Below, in pieces: positions 51,293 to 62,807 of a stretch of 64,000 nt of DNA. A program made the translations under genes and the position numbers. Under the pieces are notes generated by a model that saw only the letters and a list, made by a program, of their open reading frames with translations, had not been told where the DNA came from and searched no databases. Within the stretch, counting starts at the first letter, position 1. The number at the start of each line of letters is the position of its first letter. The stretch comes from Pseudaminobacter soli (ex Zhang et al. 2022) (GTDB taxonomy: Bacteria; Pseudomonadota; Alphaproteobacteria; Rhizobiales; Rhizobiaceae), in the NCBI RefSeq assembly GCF_014595955.1, contig NZ_JABVCF010000002.1, positions 1 to 64,000 on the forward strand, written 5' to 3'.

Positions 51293-52189
51293 ATGAAGGA
51301 GAAGATCGGTTTCATCGGACTTGGCCATATGGGAGCCGGCATGGCGACAAACATCCTCAAGAAGGGTTGGCCGCTCGCCGTGCTGGCGCATCGCAGCCGG
51401 GACGCTATCGATCGCCTCGTTGCTGCAGGCGCCTCGGAAGCCAAGAGCGCCCGCGAACTCGCGGAAAAGTCCGACATCGTGGTCCTGTGCGTCACCGGTT
51501 CGCCGCAGGTGGAGCAGGCCATCAATGGCCCCGACGGTCTCGCCTCCGCCGGCAAGCCGCTGATGATCATCGACTGCTCGACCTCGGATCCGGCCGTGAC
51601 GGTCAGGCTGGCGCCTGAACTTGCCAAGCGCGGCATCATCCTCATCGACGCGCCGCTCGGCCGCACGCCGAAGGAGGCGGTGGAGGGGACGCTGGATGTC
51701 ATGGTCGGCGCTTCGGACGACGAACTGGAGCGCGCGCGGCCGGTGCTCGAGGCGTTTGCCGGGCGCGTCATCCATACCGGACCGGTGGGTACCGGCCACA
51801 CAATGAAGCTCCTGAACAACTTCCTGTCCATGGGCTACGCCGCGCTCTATTCGGAGGCGCTGGCGCTGGGCGCCAAGGCCGGGCTCACCCCAAAAGTGTT
51901 CGACAGCGTGATCCGTGGCGGCCGGATGGACTGCGGCTTCTACCAGACCTTCTTCGACTATGTGGTCAACCGCAATCCGAACGCGCACCGTTTCGCATTG
52001 TCGAATGGGCTAAAGGACATGACCTATCTGTCCTCCTTCGCGAACGCGACTGGGCTCGCCAATCCGCTGGGCGCAGCGGTCCGCAACAGTTTCGCCGCCG
52101 CCGTGGCGACGGGGCATGGCGCCGAGTTCGTACCGACCCTCTCCGACTTCATCGCCCATGCGAATGGGGTCGATCTGGACCAGTCCTGA
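51293..52189 (+). CDS. 3-hydroxyisobutyrate dehydrogenase-family oxidoreductase
   Basis: A 298-residue beta-hydroxyacid dehydrogenase. GFIGLGHMGAGMA binds NAD(P); DCSTSDP and DAPLGRTPKEAVEGTLDVMVG form the substrate loop; the catalytic Lys is in GHTMKLLNN. ATG 51293 has an excellent AGGAGGAAG site. The DAPLGRTPKEA loop differs from the DAPVSGG of classical MmsB, so the substrate may not be 3-hydroxyisobutyrate. The next gene (SLC13 transporter) starts shortly after, suggesting cotranscription. Confidence 0.85.
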   Translation: MKEKIGFIGLGHMGAGMATNILKKGWPLAVLAHRSRDAIDRLVAAGASEAKSARELAEKSDIVVLCVTGSPQVEQAINGPDGLASAGKPLMIIDCSTSDPAVTVRLAPELAKRGIILIDAPLGRTPKEAVEGTLDVMVGASDDELERARPVLEAFAGRVIHTGPVGTGHTMKLLNNFLSMGYAALYSEALALGAKAGLTPKVFDSVIRGGRMDCGFYQTFFDYVVNRNPNAHRFALSNGLKDMTYLSSFANATGLANPLGAAVRNSFAAAVATGHGAEFVPTLSDFIAHANGVDLDQS

Positions 52190-52265
52190 ACCCGTCAAAC
52201 AGACCAGGGTGCCGCAACGAAAGCCGGCACCGAACGTTCCTGGATGCCATTTCCAGGGGTTGCTC

Positions 52266-54041
52266 TTGCTGACATTTCCGCAAGTGCTGTCGATTACCGT
52301 CATCGCCCTGATGATGGCGGCCTTCATATGGGGACGTTTCCGCTACGATCTCATCGCGGCGGTGTCGCTGCTCCTTGCCGTGGCGGTCGGGGTCGTGCCG
52401 ATGGACCACGCATTCAGCGGCTTCAGTGACGACATCGTCATCATCGTCGGCAGCGCACTGCTTGTGAGTGCCGGCATGGCTCGTAGCGGCATCATGGAAT
52501 ACGCAATTCGGCGATACGCGCCGGAACTCTCCTCCGTTCGCGCCCAACTTGCCCTGCTGGTCATCGTCGTCGGCCTGCTGTCCGCCTTCGTGAAGAACAT
52601 CGGGGCGCTCGCCATCATGATTCCGATCGCCTTTCAGTTCGCGCGCCGATCGAACACCTCGCCCTCCGTCTTCCTCATGCCGATGGCGTTCGCCTCGCTG
52701 CTCGGGGGGCTGATGACGCAGGTCGGCACCTCGCCCAACATCGTGGTCTCGCGCCTGCGCCAGGAGATCACGGGCGAGAGCTTCACCATGTTCGACTTCA
52801 CACCCGTCGGCCTGGCGCTGACGGCGGCCGGCGTGGCCTTCCTCGTCCTCTTCTACTGGATCGTGCCGCCGCGGACCCGGCAGGACGCATCGCTGCACCA
52901 CGCGATCGACATCAAGAACTATGTCGCCGAGGCCAAGGTCACCGCAGAGTCCGCGGTCGCGGGCAAGACGGTAGCTGATCTGCTCAAGATCGCTGGCGGC
53001 GAGGCGGTGATCACGTCGATCATTCGTGACGGGGTTCTGCGCATCACACCCTTCCCTGATGCAGTGCTCCGCGTTGGGGACCGGCTGATCATCGAAGGCG
53101 ATCCGGAAGCCCTCGACCAGTTGGTTGGGCAGGCAAAGCTCAGCCTGACCGGCGACCGCAAACTAGGGCAGCAGACCGGCTCCGCCGAAATCATTTCCAT
53201 CGAAGCGGTGGTCACGGAGGGATCGAGCCTGATCGGCTGGTCTGCCAAGGCCATGCTGCTGTTCCACCGCTTCAATGTCAATCTGCTGGCCGTCAGCCGG
53301 AAGGGCGAGCGGATCGACCGGGATCCGGGCACAATCGTCTTCAGGTTGGGCGATGTGATCCTGTTGCAGGGCGCGGAATCGCAGATGCCCGACTTCCTGC
53401 GCGAGTTCCATCTCCTGCCGCTCGCCGAACGCTCCTTGCCGATCGGCAGCGTTCGTCGCGGCATCGTGCCGGTCGCGATCCTTGCGGCGGCGATCGGAAC
53501 GACGGCCCTGGGCCTCGTGCCCGTGGCCCTCGCCTTCTTCAGCGCCGCTGTGGCGATGGTTCTGTTCCGGGTCATCCCCTCGCGCGAGGTCTATTCGGCA
53601 ATCGACGGGCCGATCCTTGTCATGCTCGCCGCGCTGATCCCCGTCAGCGACTCGCTGCGCACGACCGGGGCGACGGATGTGCTTGCACAGCTTCTCGCAG
53701 GCGTCGGCTCCGCGCTGCCTGCCTATGGGGCGCTGGCGCTCATCGTGGTTGCGGCCATGGCGGTGACGCCGTTCCTGAACAATGCGGCGACGGTGCTGGT
53801 CATGGCGCCGATCGCGGCAGGCTTCGCCTCCACGCTCGGCTACAGGCCGGAAGCCTTCCTAATGGGCGTCGCCATCGGGGCCGGCTGCGATTTCCTCACC
53901 CCGATTGGCCACCAGTGCAATACGCTGGTGATGGGACCGGGCGGCTACCGCTTCTCGGATTATTCCCGGCTGGGGCTGCCGCTCTCGATCCTGGTGATCA
54001 TCGTCGCGGTACCGCTGTTGCTGATCGTGTGGCCGGTGTAG
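52266..54041 (+). CDS. SLC13-family anion permease with two RCK_C domains
   Basis: A 591-residue membrane transporter of the DASS/ion transporter superfamily. The N-terminal helices start with LSITVIALMMAAFIW; two hairpin motifs (LVTPFLNNAATVLV-like VTPFLNNAATVLVMAP and MTQVGTSPNIVVS) bind Na+ and dicarboxylate/sulfate in relatives. In the middle, two RCK_C (TrkA-C) domains lie at about residues 220-290 and 300-375 (VGDRLIIEGDPEAL, LGDVILLQGAESQ). I chose TTG 52266, 7 nt after AGGGG, because no ATG lies near the conserved start. Substrate unknown; an organic acid fits the neighbours. Confidence 0.8.
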   Translation: MLTFPQVLSITVIALMMAAFIWGRFRYDLIAAVSLLLAVAVGVVPMDHAFSGFSDDIVIIVGSALLVSAGMARSGIMEYAIRRYAPELSSVRAQLALLVIVVGLLSAFVKNIGALAIMIPIAFQFARRSNTSPSVFLMPMAFASLLGGLMTQVGTSPNIVVSRLRQEITGESFTMFDFTPVGLALTAAGVAFLVLFYWIVPPRTRQDASLHHAIDIKNYVAEAKVTAESAVAGKTVADLLKIAGGEAVITSIIRDGVLRITPFPDAVLRVGDRLIIEGDPEALDQLVGQAKLSLTGDRKLGQQTGSAEIISIEAVVTEGSSLIGWSAKAMLLFHRFNVNLLAVSRKGERIDRDPGTIVFRLGDVILLQGAESQMPDFLREFHLLPLAERSLPIGSVRRGIVPVAILAAAIGTTALGLVPVALAFFSAAVAMVLFRVIPSREVYSAIDGPILVMLAALIPVSDSLRTTGATDVLAQLLAGVGSALPAYGALALIVVAAMAVTPFLNNAATVLVMAPIAAGFASTLGYRPEAFLMGVAIGAGCDFLTPIGHQCNTLVMGPGGYRFSDYSRLGLPLSILVIIVAVPLLLIVWPV

Positions 54042-54071
54042 CGTTCTCGGAGGCCGGCCCCCAGTTGTCCT

Positions 54072-55469
54072 TCAGATATGCAGGGCGTGTCCCAGCGCCT
54101 TCAACGCCGCCTCCTGGACCGCTTCGCCGAGCGTCGGGTGGGCGTGGATCGTGCCGGCGACGTCTTCCAGGCGAACTCCCATCTCTATGGCGATACCGAA
54201 AGCAGCGGAAAGCTCCGAGACGCCCTGTCCCACCGCCTGGATGCCAAGCACGAGGTGGTCGTCTGCGCGCGCGACAACCCGGACAAAACCCTCCTCGCCA
54301 TGCCTGGTCATGGCGCGCCCGTTGGCTGAGAACGGGAACTGCCCGATCCTGATCTCATGGCCGGCGGCTCTGGCCTCGTCCGGCGACAGGCCCGCGCTCA
54401 CGACTTCGGGATCGGTGAAGCAGATGGCGGGGATCACGCGCTTGTCCCAACTGCGTTTGCGGCCCGCGACGATCTCCGCCACCATCTCGCCCTGAGCCAT
54501 GGCGCGATGCGCCAGCATCGGCTCGCCCGTGACGTCGCCGATCGCAAAAACGCCGCGCATGGACGTGCGGCACTGCTCGTCGATCCGGATGAACGGCCCG
54601 GCTCGGTCGAGGTCCAATTCCTCGAGCCCCCAGCCGTCCACCGCGGGTCGGCGGCCGACCGCGACCAGCACGTTCTCCGCTTCGATCTGACCGCTGTTCC
54701 CGTCCGCTGTGGCAACCGTCAGGTGCTTTGCTTTCGGGTCGAACGCCTGCGCCTGGGTGCCCGTGAACACCTCTATTCCGAGCGCTGCGAGACGGCGCGC
54801 GACCGGCCTGGACAATTCCGCATCGTAAAGCGGCAGGATCCGGTCCTGCGCCTCGATGACGGACACTTTTGCGCCGAGCTTGGCGATGGCGATTCCAAGT
54901 TCCAGTCCGATGTAGCCTGCTCCCACGACCGCCAGCGTCTGCGGAACAGCAGGTAAGGAGAGCGCGTCTGTCGAGGAGATGACCGGACCGCCGAAGGGCA
55001 GGGAGGGTAGCTCGACCGGAGTTGATCCCGCGGCTATCACCACCGTCTCGGCGCGGATCACCTGCATTCCCGTCTCGGTCTCGACCTCGACGGTCTTGCC
55101 GTCGCGGAACCGCGCCCAACCCTGGACGGTCTTCACGCCGGCTCTTTTCAGGAGAGAACTCACGCCTCCCGTCAGCCGGCCGACGATACGGTCCTTCCAG
55201 GCGACCGTCGCCTGCAGATTGATCCTGGGTTCCGCGACGGTTATTCCGATGGAGTTCTTGCCGGCGGCCGCCTGTCGAAACGACCAGAACTCCTCGGCTG
55301 CGTGGATCAGCGCCTTTGACGGGATGCAGCCGATGGTGAGGCAGGTTCCTCCCGGCTTCTTCGTCTCCACGACCACCGTGTCGATGCCGAGTTGGCCGGA
55401 CCTGATCGCGCAGACATAACCGCCCGGCCCGGCGCCCACGACCAGCAGCTTGCAGGCGATTTCCTTCAT
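54072..55469 (-). CDS. lpdA: Dihydrolipoyl dehydrogenase (E3)
   Basis: A 465-residue flavoprotein. FAD motif [11 protein letters not shown]; redox disulfide Cys43/Cys48 in [16 protein letters not shown] motif [13 protein letters not shown]-terminal HAHPTLGE with the catalytic His-Glu. It reoxidises the dihydrolipoyl arm of 2-oxoacid dehydrogenases. ATG 55469 has a GGGAGGAG site. No E1 or E2 gene is adjacent; the nearby mmsA suggests a branched-chain complex, but the E3 could serve any. It converges on the SLC13 gene. Confidence 0.9.
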   Translation of the reverse strand: MKEIACKLLVVGAGPGGYVCAIRSGQLGIDTVVVETKKPGGTCLTIGCIPSKALIHAAEEFWSFRQAAAGKNSIGITVAEPRINLQATVAWKDRIVGRLTGGVSSLLKRAGVKTVQGWARFRDGKTVEVETETGMQVIRAETVVIAAGSTPVELPSLPFGGPVISSTDALSLPAVPQTLAVVGAGYIGLELGIAIAKLGAKVSVIEAQDRILPLYDAELSRPVARRLAALGIEVFTGTQAQAFDPKAKHLTVATADGNSGQIEAENVLVAVGRRPAVDGWGLEELDLDRAGPFIRIDEQCRTSMRGVFAIGDVTGEPMLAHRAMAQGEMVAEIVAGRKRSWDKRVIPAICFTDPEVVSAGLSPDEARAAGHEIRIGQFPFSANGRAMTRHGEEGFVRVVARADDHLVLGIQAVGQGVSELSAAFGIAIEMGVRLEDVAGTIHAHPTLGEAVQEAALKALGHALHI

Positions 55470-55593
55470 GGCGCTCCTCCCGCGTGGCCCTCAGCCGGAC
55501 CGAAGTTCTACGGGAAGTATTAAGACGAGAGGCGGCCAAGCATCGGCCGCGCCGCACTCCACGAGCAAGCTCATGCCCGCATCGTCAACCCAA

Positions 55594-55624
55594 TAAAAAA
55601 CCCCGCCTGAGCGGGGTCTTTTTC
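55594..55624. terminator. Bidirectional Rho-independent terminator at the rpmE end
   Basis: A 6-bp GC stem (CCCCGC / GCGGGG, 55601-55606 and 55611-55616) with a CTGA loop lies between an A6 run on the left and TCTTTTT on the right. It ends the leftward rpmE transcript (the A run reads as U) and could also stop rightward transcription. Confidence 0.85.
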
Positions 55625-55639
55625 TGGTCTCGCCGAGGC

Positions 55640-55861
55640 TCAGATGCCGAGGCCTTCGTAGCGCTTCTTGAACTTCGAGAGGCGCCCGCCGCGGTCGAGC
55701 AGAGTCTGCTGGCCGCCGGTCCACGCCGGATGGGTGGTGGGGTCGATGTCGAGGTTCATCGTGTCGCCCTCATTGCCCCAGGTCGAGCGGGTCATGTATT
55801 CAGTGCCGTCGGTCATGACGACCTTGATCATGTGGTAGTCGGGGTGGATCTTCTCTTTCAT
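55640..55861 (-). CDS. rpmE: Ribosomal protein L31, zinc-free form
   Basis: A 73-residue L31. The start at 55861 opens with [10 protein letters not shown] and the protein ends with [12 protein letters not shown]. The four-cysteine zinc ribbon of C+ L31 proteins is absent and there are no cysteines, so this is the zinc-independent C- form. The extended frame upstream is an artefact. A terminator follows 16 nt downstream. It is divergent from the ABC exporter. Confidence 0.95.
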   Translation of the reverse strand: MKEKIHPDYHMIKVVMTDGTEYMTRSTWGNEGDTMNLDIDPTTHPAWTGGQQTLLDRGGRLSKFKKRYEGLGI

Positions 55862-56027
55862 CGGTCTATCCCTGGCTGCGCGGGCAGCCGCTGCGGCGAT
55901 CGGCCCACTATCAAAACGAACGAGGCCGTAGCTATTGCATCGCCACGGCCGCGAAAAACGATCGGCGGACCTATACACCAGCAGGAGCCGAATCACAAGG
56001 CCGCTGGAGCCCCTGGAAAGGACGCGC

Positions 56028-57809
56028 ATGGAGGATAGCAGAAGGCGATCGCTGAAGCCGCTGCGGCGCCTGTTCCCATATCTCCTGCGCTACCGGGCGC
56101 TTGGGATCGGAGCGCTGATCTCCCTCGTAGCCGCCGCAGTCACCACGCTGACACTGCCCTTGGCAGTACGGCGCATGATTGACCACGGATTCTCCGGATC
56201 CGACTCCACCTTCATCGCCAACTATTTCGGCATGCTTGTGGTGATCGCGGCGGTGCTGGCCGCTGCCTCTGCCGCCCGCTACTATTTCGTCATCACGCTC
56301 GGCGAACGGGTGGTCGCGGATCTGAGACGCGACGTCTTCGCGCATGTGACGAAGCTCTCGCCCGGCTTCTTCGATACCGTCCAGTCCGGCGAGATCGTGT
56401 CGCGGCTGACGGCGGACACCACCCAGATCAAGTCGGCAGTCGGCGCCACCGCCTCGGTCGCCCTGCGCAACGTCATCCTCGGTTTCGGTGCGGTGACGAT
56501 GATGGTGGTGACCAGCCCAAAGCTCTCCGGGCTGGTGATCGTCGCCATCCCTGTCATCGTCCTGCCGCTGGTTGCGTTCGGCCGCTCGGTGCGGCGCAAA
56601 TCCCGGCTGGCGCAGGACACGCTGGCGCAGGCTTCGGCCTATGCCAGCGAGCAGATCGGCGCCATCCGCACCCTTCAGGCCTTCACCAACGAGACCCTGG
56701 CGAGGGGTCACTTTGGAGAGGCCGTCGAGTCGGCATTCGCGGCGGCGCGTTCCTCCGTGCTGGCGCGGGCGCTGCTCACCTTCGTGGCGATCTTCACCAT
56801 CTTCGGCTCCGTCGTCGCGGTGCTGTGGTTCGGCTCGCGCGACGTGCTGACGGGAGCCATCTCGCCGGGTACGCTCGGCCAGTTCCTGCTCTACGCCGTC
56901 TTCGCCGCCGGGGCGCTCGGGGCCTTGTCCGAAGTGTGGGGCGAACTCAGCCAGGCGGCGGGTGCTGCCGAGCGGCTTATGGAACTGCTCGCCGAAACTC
57001 CGGCAATCAGCAAGCCTGCTCAAGCGCAGGCTCTGCCGGCGCCACCGGTGGGCGCCATCGAGTTCCGAAACGTCTCCTTCACCTATCCCTCGCGTCCGGA
57101 TCTTCCGGCGCTGCACGAGCTCTCCTTCTCCATCCGTCCAGGGGAGAGGGTCGCCGTGGTCGGCCCTTCGGGCGCGGGAAAGAGCACGATCTTCTCGCTG
57201 ATCCTGCGCTTCTACGATCCGCAGTCCGGCGAGGTGCTCGTCGACGGCGTCGATCTTTCGCAAGCCGATCCCGAAGAGGTCCGCGGCCGTATCGCCATCG
57301 TGCCGCAGGACGTCACGATATTCGCCGCCTCGGCCAAGGAGAATATCGGCTTTGGCCGCCCGGGTGCGAGCGATGGCGAGATCGAAGCGGCAGCCCGCGA
57401 CGCCTTCGCCGAAGAATTCGTCCGCAGGATGCCTGAGGGCTACGACAGTATGATCGGCGAGCGCGGGGTGACGCTCTCCGGCGGGCAGCGGCAGCGCATC
57501 GCGATTGCCCGCGCCATTCTACGCGACGCGCCGATCCTGCTGCTCGACGAGGCCACCTCGGCGCTCGACGCCGAGAGCGAGAGCGCGGTGCAGACCGCGC
57601 TGCAGCGGCTCATGCAGGACCGCACCACGATCGTCATCGCCCATCGGCTCGCAACCGTGCTGACGGCCGACCGCATCCTGGTCATGGACGAGGGCCGGAT
57701 CGTCGAGGAGGGCACGCACGAGACCCTGATCGCCGAGGGCGGGCTCTACGCCCGGCTGGCGGAGCTGCAGTTCGCGGACGGCAAGGCTTTTCAGCGCGCC
57801 GCCGAGTGA
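56028..57809 (+). CDS. ABC exporter half-transporter (MsbA/MdlB-like)
   Basis: A 593-residue fused membrane-ATPase protein. Six helices span about residues 20-300 ([36 protein letters not shown]-like, [19 protein letters not shown]). The ATPase has Walker [10 protein letters not shown], signature LSGGQRQR, Walker [13 protein letters not shown] and the switch IAHRLAT. It should act as a homodimer exporting lipids, peptides or drugs. ATG 56028 lies behind AAAGGA. It is divergent from rpmE, a pairing common in rhizobia. Substrate unknown. Confidence 0.9.
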   Translation: MEDSRRRSLKPLRRLFPYLLRYRALGIGALISLVAAAVTTLTLPLAVRRMIDHGFSGSDSTFIANYFGMLVVIAAVLAAASAARYYFVITLGERVVADLRRDVFAHVTKLSPGFFDTVQSGEIVSRLTADTTQIKSAVGATASVALRNVILGFGAVTMMVVTSPKLSGLVIVAIPVIVLPLVAFGRSVRRKSRLAQDTLAQASAYASEQIGAIRTLQAFTNETLARGHFGEAVESAFAAARSSVLARALLTFVAIFTIFGSVVAVLWFGSRDVLTGAISPGTLGQFLLYAVFAAGALGALSEVWGELSQAAGAAERLMELLAETPAISKPAQAQALPAPPVGAIEFRNVSFTYPSRPDLPALHELSFSIRPGERVAVVGPSGAGKSTIFSLILRFYDPQSGEVLVDGVDLSQADPEEVRGRIAIVPQDVTIFAASAKENIGFGRPGASDGEIEAAARDAFAEEFVRRMPEGYDSMIGERGVTLSGGQRQRIAIARAILRDAPILLLDEATSALDAESESAVQTALQRLMQDRTTIVIAHRLATVLTADRILVMDEGRIVEEGTHETLIAEGGLYARLAELQFADGKAFQRAAE

Positions 57810-58172
57810 GGCGCGACTATCTCCCCCCTTGTGGGGGAGAAGGGATTTTCACGGTCTTGGCGGAGCAGGCGCGGAGCGCCGTTAGCGACGCCAAGTCGTA
57901 GAAAATCCAAGAGAGGGGCTTTGAAGCGCTATGCCCCTCCCGAAGAATAGCCCCCTCTCTTGCGATTTCTAACACTTAGCCTTCGCGGGCGGGCTTCGCC
58001 CTGCTTGGCTAAGATGTGGAAATCGCTTTCTCCCCCGGAAGGGGAGAGTCAGCGATCACTCGGGCCCGTCCTGTTTGACCTTGCGCTGATCGGGCCTAAT
58101 TCAACCTTGTAGCCGCTGTTGGGGGGACCTTCTCCCAACGCCGTGAGGAAGAACGGAACGGGCGCAACCCAG
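57810..58172. repeat. Cluster of nested inverted repeats upstream of the MerA-like gene
   Basis: The 363-nt gap holds a row of hairpins: CTCCCC...GGGGGAG at about 57821-57840; GGATTTTC ... CTTGGCG ... CGCCAAG ... GAAAATCC over about 57843-57910; AGAGAGGGGCT ... CCCCCTCTCT over about 57911-57961; and GCGATTTCTAACACTTAGCC against GGCTAAGATGTGGAAATCGC over about 57962-58034. It is another rhizobial-type intergenic mosaic. The last 100 nt should hold the promoter of the next gene. Confidence 0.8.
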
Positions 58173-59549
58173 ATGAGCACCTCCTATGATGCGATAGTGA
58201 TCGGCGCGGGCCAGGCCGGACCATCGTTGACGGTGCGGCTGGCGAAGGCAGGCATGCGCGTTGCCCTCATCGAGCGCAAATATCTCGGCGGCACCTGCGT
58301 CAACACCGGCTGCAAGCCCACCAAGACGATGGTGGCGAGCGCCTATGCTGCCCGCATGGCGCAACGTGCCGCCGAATACGGCGTGGTGATCGGCAGCCAA
58401 GTTGGCGTCGATCTGGCCCGAGTGATGGCGCGGAAGGACAAGGTCGTCCTGGACTCGCGGCAGAGCTTGCGAAGCTGGTTGCGCGGAACCGCCGGAGTGA
58501 CGCTCATGGAAGGTCATGCTCGCTTCCGGTCAGCCAGTGAGGTTGAGGTCGATGGCGAGGTGCTGACCGCCGACAAGATCTTCCTCAACGTCGGCGGGCG
58601 TGCGCTGGTGCCGGACCTGCCGGGAATCCGTGACATCAGCTGTCTCACCAACAGCTCCATCCTCGAACTCGACACTCTGCCCGAGCATCTCGTCGTTGTC
58701 GGCGGTAGCTATATAGGGCTGGAGTTCGGGCAGATGTTCCGCCGCTTCGGCAGCAGGGTGACGATCATCGAGAAGGGGTCGAGGCTCGTCCACCGCGAGG
58801 ACGAGGACGTCTCGCAGGCGATCCTCGACATTCTTTCGCGCGAAGGGATCGGCTTCCGCCTGAACGCCGAATGCCTCAGCTTCAAGCCTCACGGCCGGGG
58901 AGTGGCCGTCGCGGTCGACTGCAAGCAAGGCGAACCCGAAGTTGCCGGGAGTCACGTGCTGCTTGCGATTGGGCGCCGGCCCAACACCGACGATCTAGGC
59001 TTGGATGCCGGCGTCGCGCTCGACGAAAGCGGCTTTGTCCAGGTAGACGATCAACTGCGGACGAGCGTTCCGAACATCTGGGCGCTGGGCGAATGCAACG
59101 GCCGCGGCGCCTTCACCCACACGGCCTACAACGACTATGAGATCGTCGCCGCCAACATCCTGGACAACGACCCCAGGCGCGTGACCGACCGCTTCCCCTG
59201 CTATGCCCTCTTCACCGACCCGCCGCTGGGTCGGGTGGGCATGACCGAGACGGAAGCGAGGGAGTCCGGCGGGCGATGTCTCATCGGCCGGATGGAAATG
59301 GCGCGTGTTGGGCGCGCGGTGGAGCGCGGCGAGACCGACGGCTTCATGAAGGTGATCGTCGACGCGGACAGCCGGCAGTTTCTCGGCGCTTCCATCCTGG
59401 GAGCGAGCGGGGATGAGGTCGTGCACGGCATCCTCGACCTCATGTATGCGCGGGCCAGCGTCGATACGCTCGTGCGTTCCGTGCCCATCCACCCGACGGT
59501 CTCGGAATTACTTCCCACCCTATGCGGTAATCTTCAGCCTCTGAAGTAG
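58173..59549 (+). CDS. MerA-like FAD-dependent disulfide oxidoreductase
   Basis: A 458-residue flavoprotein of the mercuric/glutathione reductase class. FAD motif VIGAGQAGPSL; redox-active Cys42/Cys47 in GGTCVNTGCKPTK; NAD(P) motif VGGSYIGLEFGQ; C-terminal IHPTVSE with the His-Glu pair. The vicinal cysteine pair needed at the C-terminus of mercuric reductase is missing (only one Cys, in LPTLCGN), and there is no N-terminal metal-binding domain, so mercury reduction is unlikely. The ATG at 58173 is preferred to one 54 nt upstream. Physiological substrate unknown. Confidence 0.82.
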   Translation: MSTSYDAIVIGAGQAGPSLTVRLAKAGMRVALIERKYLGGTCVNTGCKPTKTMVASAYAARMAQRAAEYGVVIGSQVGVDLARVMARKDKVVLDSRQSLRSWLRGTAGVTLMEGHARFRSASEVEVDGEVLTADKIFLNVGGRALVPDLPGIRDISCLTNSSILELDTLPEHLVVVGGSYIGLEFGQMFRRFGSRVTIIEKGSRLVHREDEDVSQAILDILSREGIGFRLNAECLSFKPHGRGVAVAVDCKQGEPEVAGSHVLLAIGRRPNTDDLGLDAGVALDESGFVQVDDQLRTSVPNIWALGECNGRGAFTHTAYNDYEIVAANILDNDPRRVTDRFPCYALFTDPPLGRVGMTETEARESGGRCLIGRMEMARVGRAVERGETDGFMKVIVDADSRQFLGASILGASGDEVVHGILDLMYARASVDTLVRSVPIHPTVSELLPTLCGNLQPLK

Positions 59550-59682
59550 CACGCGAACCGATTTCGATTCAGTCTGCCGGAGCAAGAAATCGCGCCGGCA
59601 CTGGACCTGCCGATCTTGCGGCCGCATAGTAGAAGCTCAGCAGGATCTGAGCAGCGGTTTGCAAGCGTAGGCGGTCAGCCCG

Positions 59683-60615
59683 ATGCCGGCGGTGGTGAGG
59701 GTGGTAACCAGCGGGGAGTGCTTCTCCCTGGCGGACGTGTCACTGATCGGGCGAGGGGAGGGCGTCGCCATCCGCCTCACCGACCCCAGCGTGTCCCGCC
59801 AGCATGCCGCCATCCGCTTCGAGGAATCGAGCTACTGGGTCGCCGACCTTGGCAGCGCCAACGGGACATTCGTGAATGGGGCCGCTCTCACCAGTCCGCG
59901 CGCGCTGCGACATGGCGACCAGCTGCAGTTCGGCAAGCTTATGCTCGTGTTTGAGGAGAGCGGCCTAGGGGTAAGTGAGGTCCCATTCCTCAGCGACAAG
60001 ACCCAGATTTCACGACCGTTCAGTGAGGCCTCGCGCAGCGCTCCGACGACCATCCTGGTGGCTGATCTCAAAGGGTTCACGGCGCTCTCGGCACAACTGC
60101 CCGCTGCAGACGTAGCCGGGCTGCTGCGCGAGTGGTACGCGGATTGCGGCGCAGTGCTGAAGCGGCACGGCGCTTCCATCGACAGTTTCATCGGCGATTG
60201 CGTTTTCGCCTACTGGCACAGCATCGACCCGGAAACGCGCCTGAAGGCGTTGGCCGCGGCTCGGGTGCTGCAGGCCGGCGTGCCGTCGACGGCTTCGCCG
60301 CTCAGGGCCCTCCTTGAGAAGGACCGCGGCTTGAGGCTGGAGTGTCGCATCGGCCTGCATGTCGGCCAGGTGGCGGTGGGTTCGATGGGCAAGGGGATCA
60401 ACACGGCGCTCGGAAGCGCGGTGAATCTCGCCTTCCGAATAGAGAGCCTTACACGAACGGTGGACAGGCCGATCCTGGTGAGCCGGGAGTTCGTCGCGGA
60501 TTTTATCGGAGCCGAAGGTCTCTTCGAGACCTGCGGCCATCACCCGATAAAGGGGCTGCTGGAGCCTGTTGAGGTGTTTGCGCCCATTGAAGGGACAGGG
60601 ACCCGGCGCTTGTGA
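59683..60615 (+). CDS. FHA-domain class III adenylate/guanylate cyclase
   Basis: A 310-residue soluble fusion. Residues 1-95 are an FHA phosphothreonine-binding domain (SLIGRGEG, SVSRQHAAI, GSANGTFVNG). Residues 120-305 are a class III cyclase (VADLKGFTALS, GDCVFAYW, NTALGSAVNLAFRIE). It is a second cyclase in the window with a different sensor. It converges on atpC. The start at 59683 has a poor ribosome binding site but opens directly into the FHA strand. Likely regulated by binding a phosphorylated partner. Confidence 0.85.
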   Translation: MPAVVRVVTSGECFSLADVSLIGRGEGVAIRLTDPSVSRQHAAIRFEESSYWVADLGSANGTFVNGAALTSPRALRHGDQLQFGKLMLVFEESGLGVSEVPFLSDKTQISRPFSEASRSAPTTILVADLKGFTALSAQLPAADVAGLLREWYADCGAVLKRHGASIDSFIGDCVFAYWHSIDPETRLKALAAARVLQAGVPSTASPLRALLEKDRGLRLECRIGLHVGQVAVGSMGKGINTALGSAVNLAFRIESLTRTVDRPILVSREFVADFIGAEGLFETCGHHPIKGLLEPVEVFAPIEGTGTRRL

Positions 60616-60668
60616 TTGCCGGGGCCAAGGGGGTGGAGCGCCGGGCGGCGCAGAAGGCGTTGCCGGCG

Positions 60669-61073
60669 TCAAGCCGGCAGGATGGCGCCCTCGAGCGTGG
60701 TCAGTTGGTGCAGGAACTGCTCGGCCTTTGTGCGGCCGGCATCGTCGGAGGCGTCGTTGACGTCCTCACGCGCTTCCTGGATGCGGCGGGCAAGATCGGC
60801 GCGATCGATGTCGCCGACGGCGACTGCGGATTCGGCCAGAAGCGTGCAGCCGGAGGGCAGGACGTCGGCGAAGCCGCCGAACACCACGTAGCGCTCCTGC
60901 GCGCCGGACTCGGGGTTCACGGTCACGACGCCCGGCTTGATGGTGGTCATCACGGGTGCGTGGTTCGCCATAATGGTCATCTCGCCTTCCGCGCCGGGGA
61001 TGATCACCGACTCAACCTTCTGCGAGACGAGCAGGCGCTCCGGCGAGACGAGTTCGAATTGGAAGCTTGCCAT
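60669..61073 (-). CDS. atpC: ATP synthase F1 subunit epsilon
   Basis: A 134-residue epsilon subunit (FQFELVSPERLL, PGAEGEMTIMANHAPVMTTIKPG, GFADVLPSGCTLLAE). It links the rotor to the catalytic head and inhibits ATP hydrolysis. It is the last gene of the F1 operon, 117 nt after atpD. No clear terminator follows before the converging cyclase. Confidence 0.95.
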   Translation of the reverse strand: MASFQFELVSPERLLVSQKVESVIIPGAEGEMTIMANHAPVMTTIKPGVVTVNPESGAQERYVVFGGFADVLPSGCTLLAESAVAVGDIDRADLARRIQEAREDVNDASDDAGRTKAEQFLHQLTTLEGAILPA

Positions 61074-61190
61074 TGCTCTTCAGCTCACTTGTTAAACATG
61101 CGGGATGGCCTGCCTGACTGCCTGCGCCCTCGCTAAACGGTCGACCCGCAGGTGCGTGGCGCCCGCGGGTCCCCAAAGCGTGGCCTAAGC

Positions 61191-62807
<1,617 letters not shown>

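Noticed and set aside
58173-59549. Mercuric reductase
   Set aside because: The C-terminal cysteine pair and N-terminal metal domain are absent.
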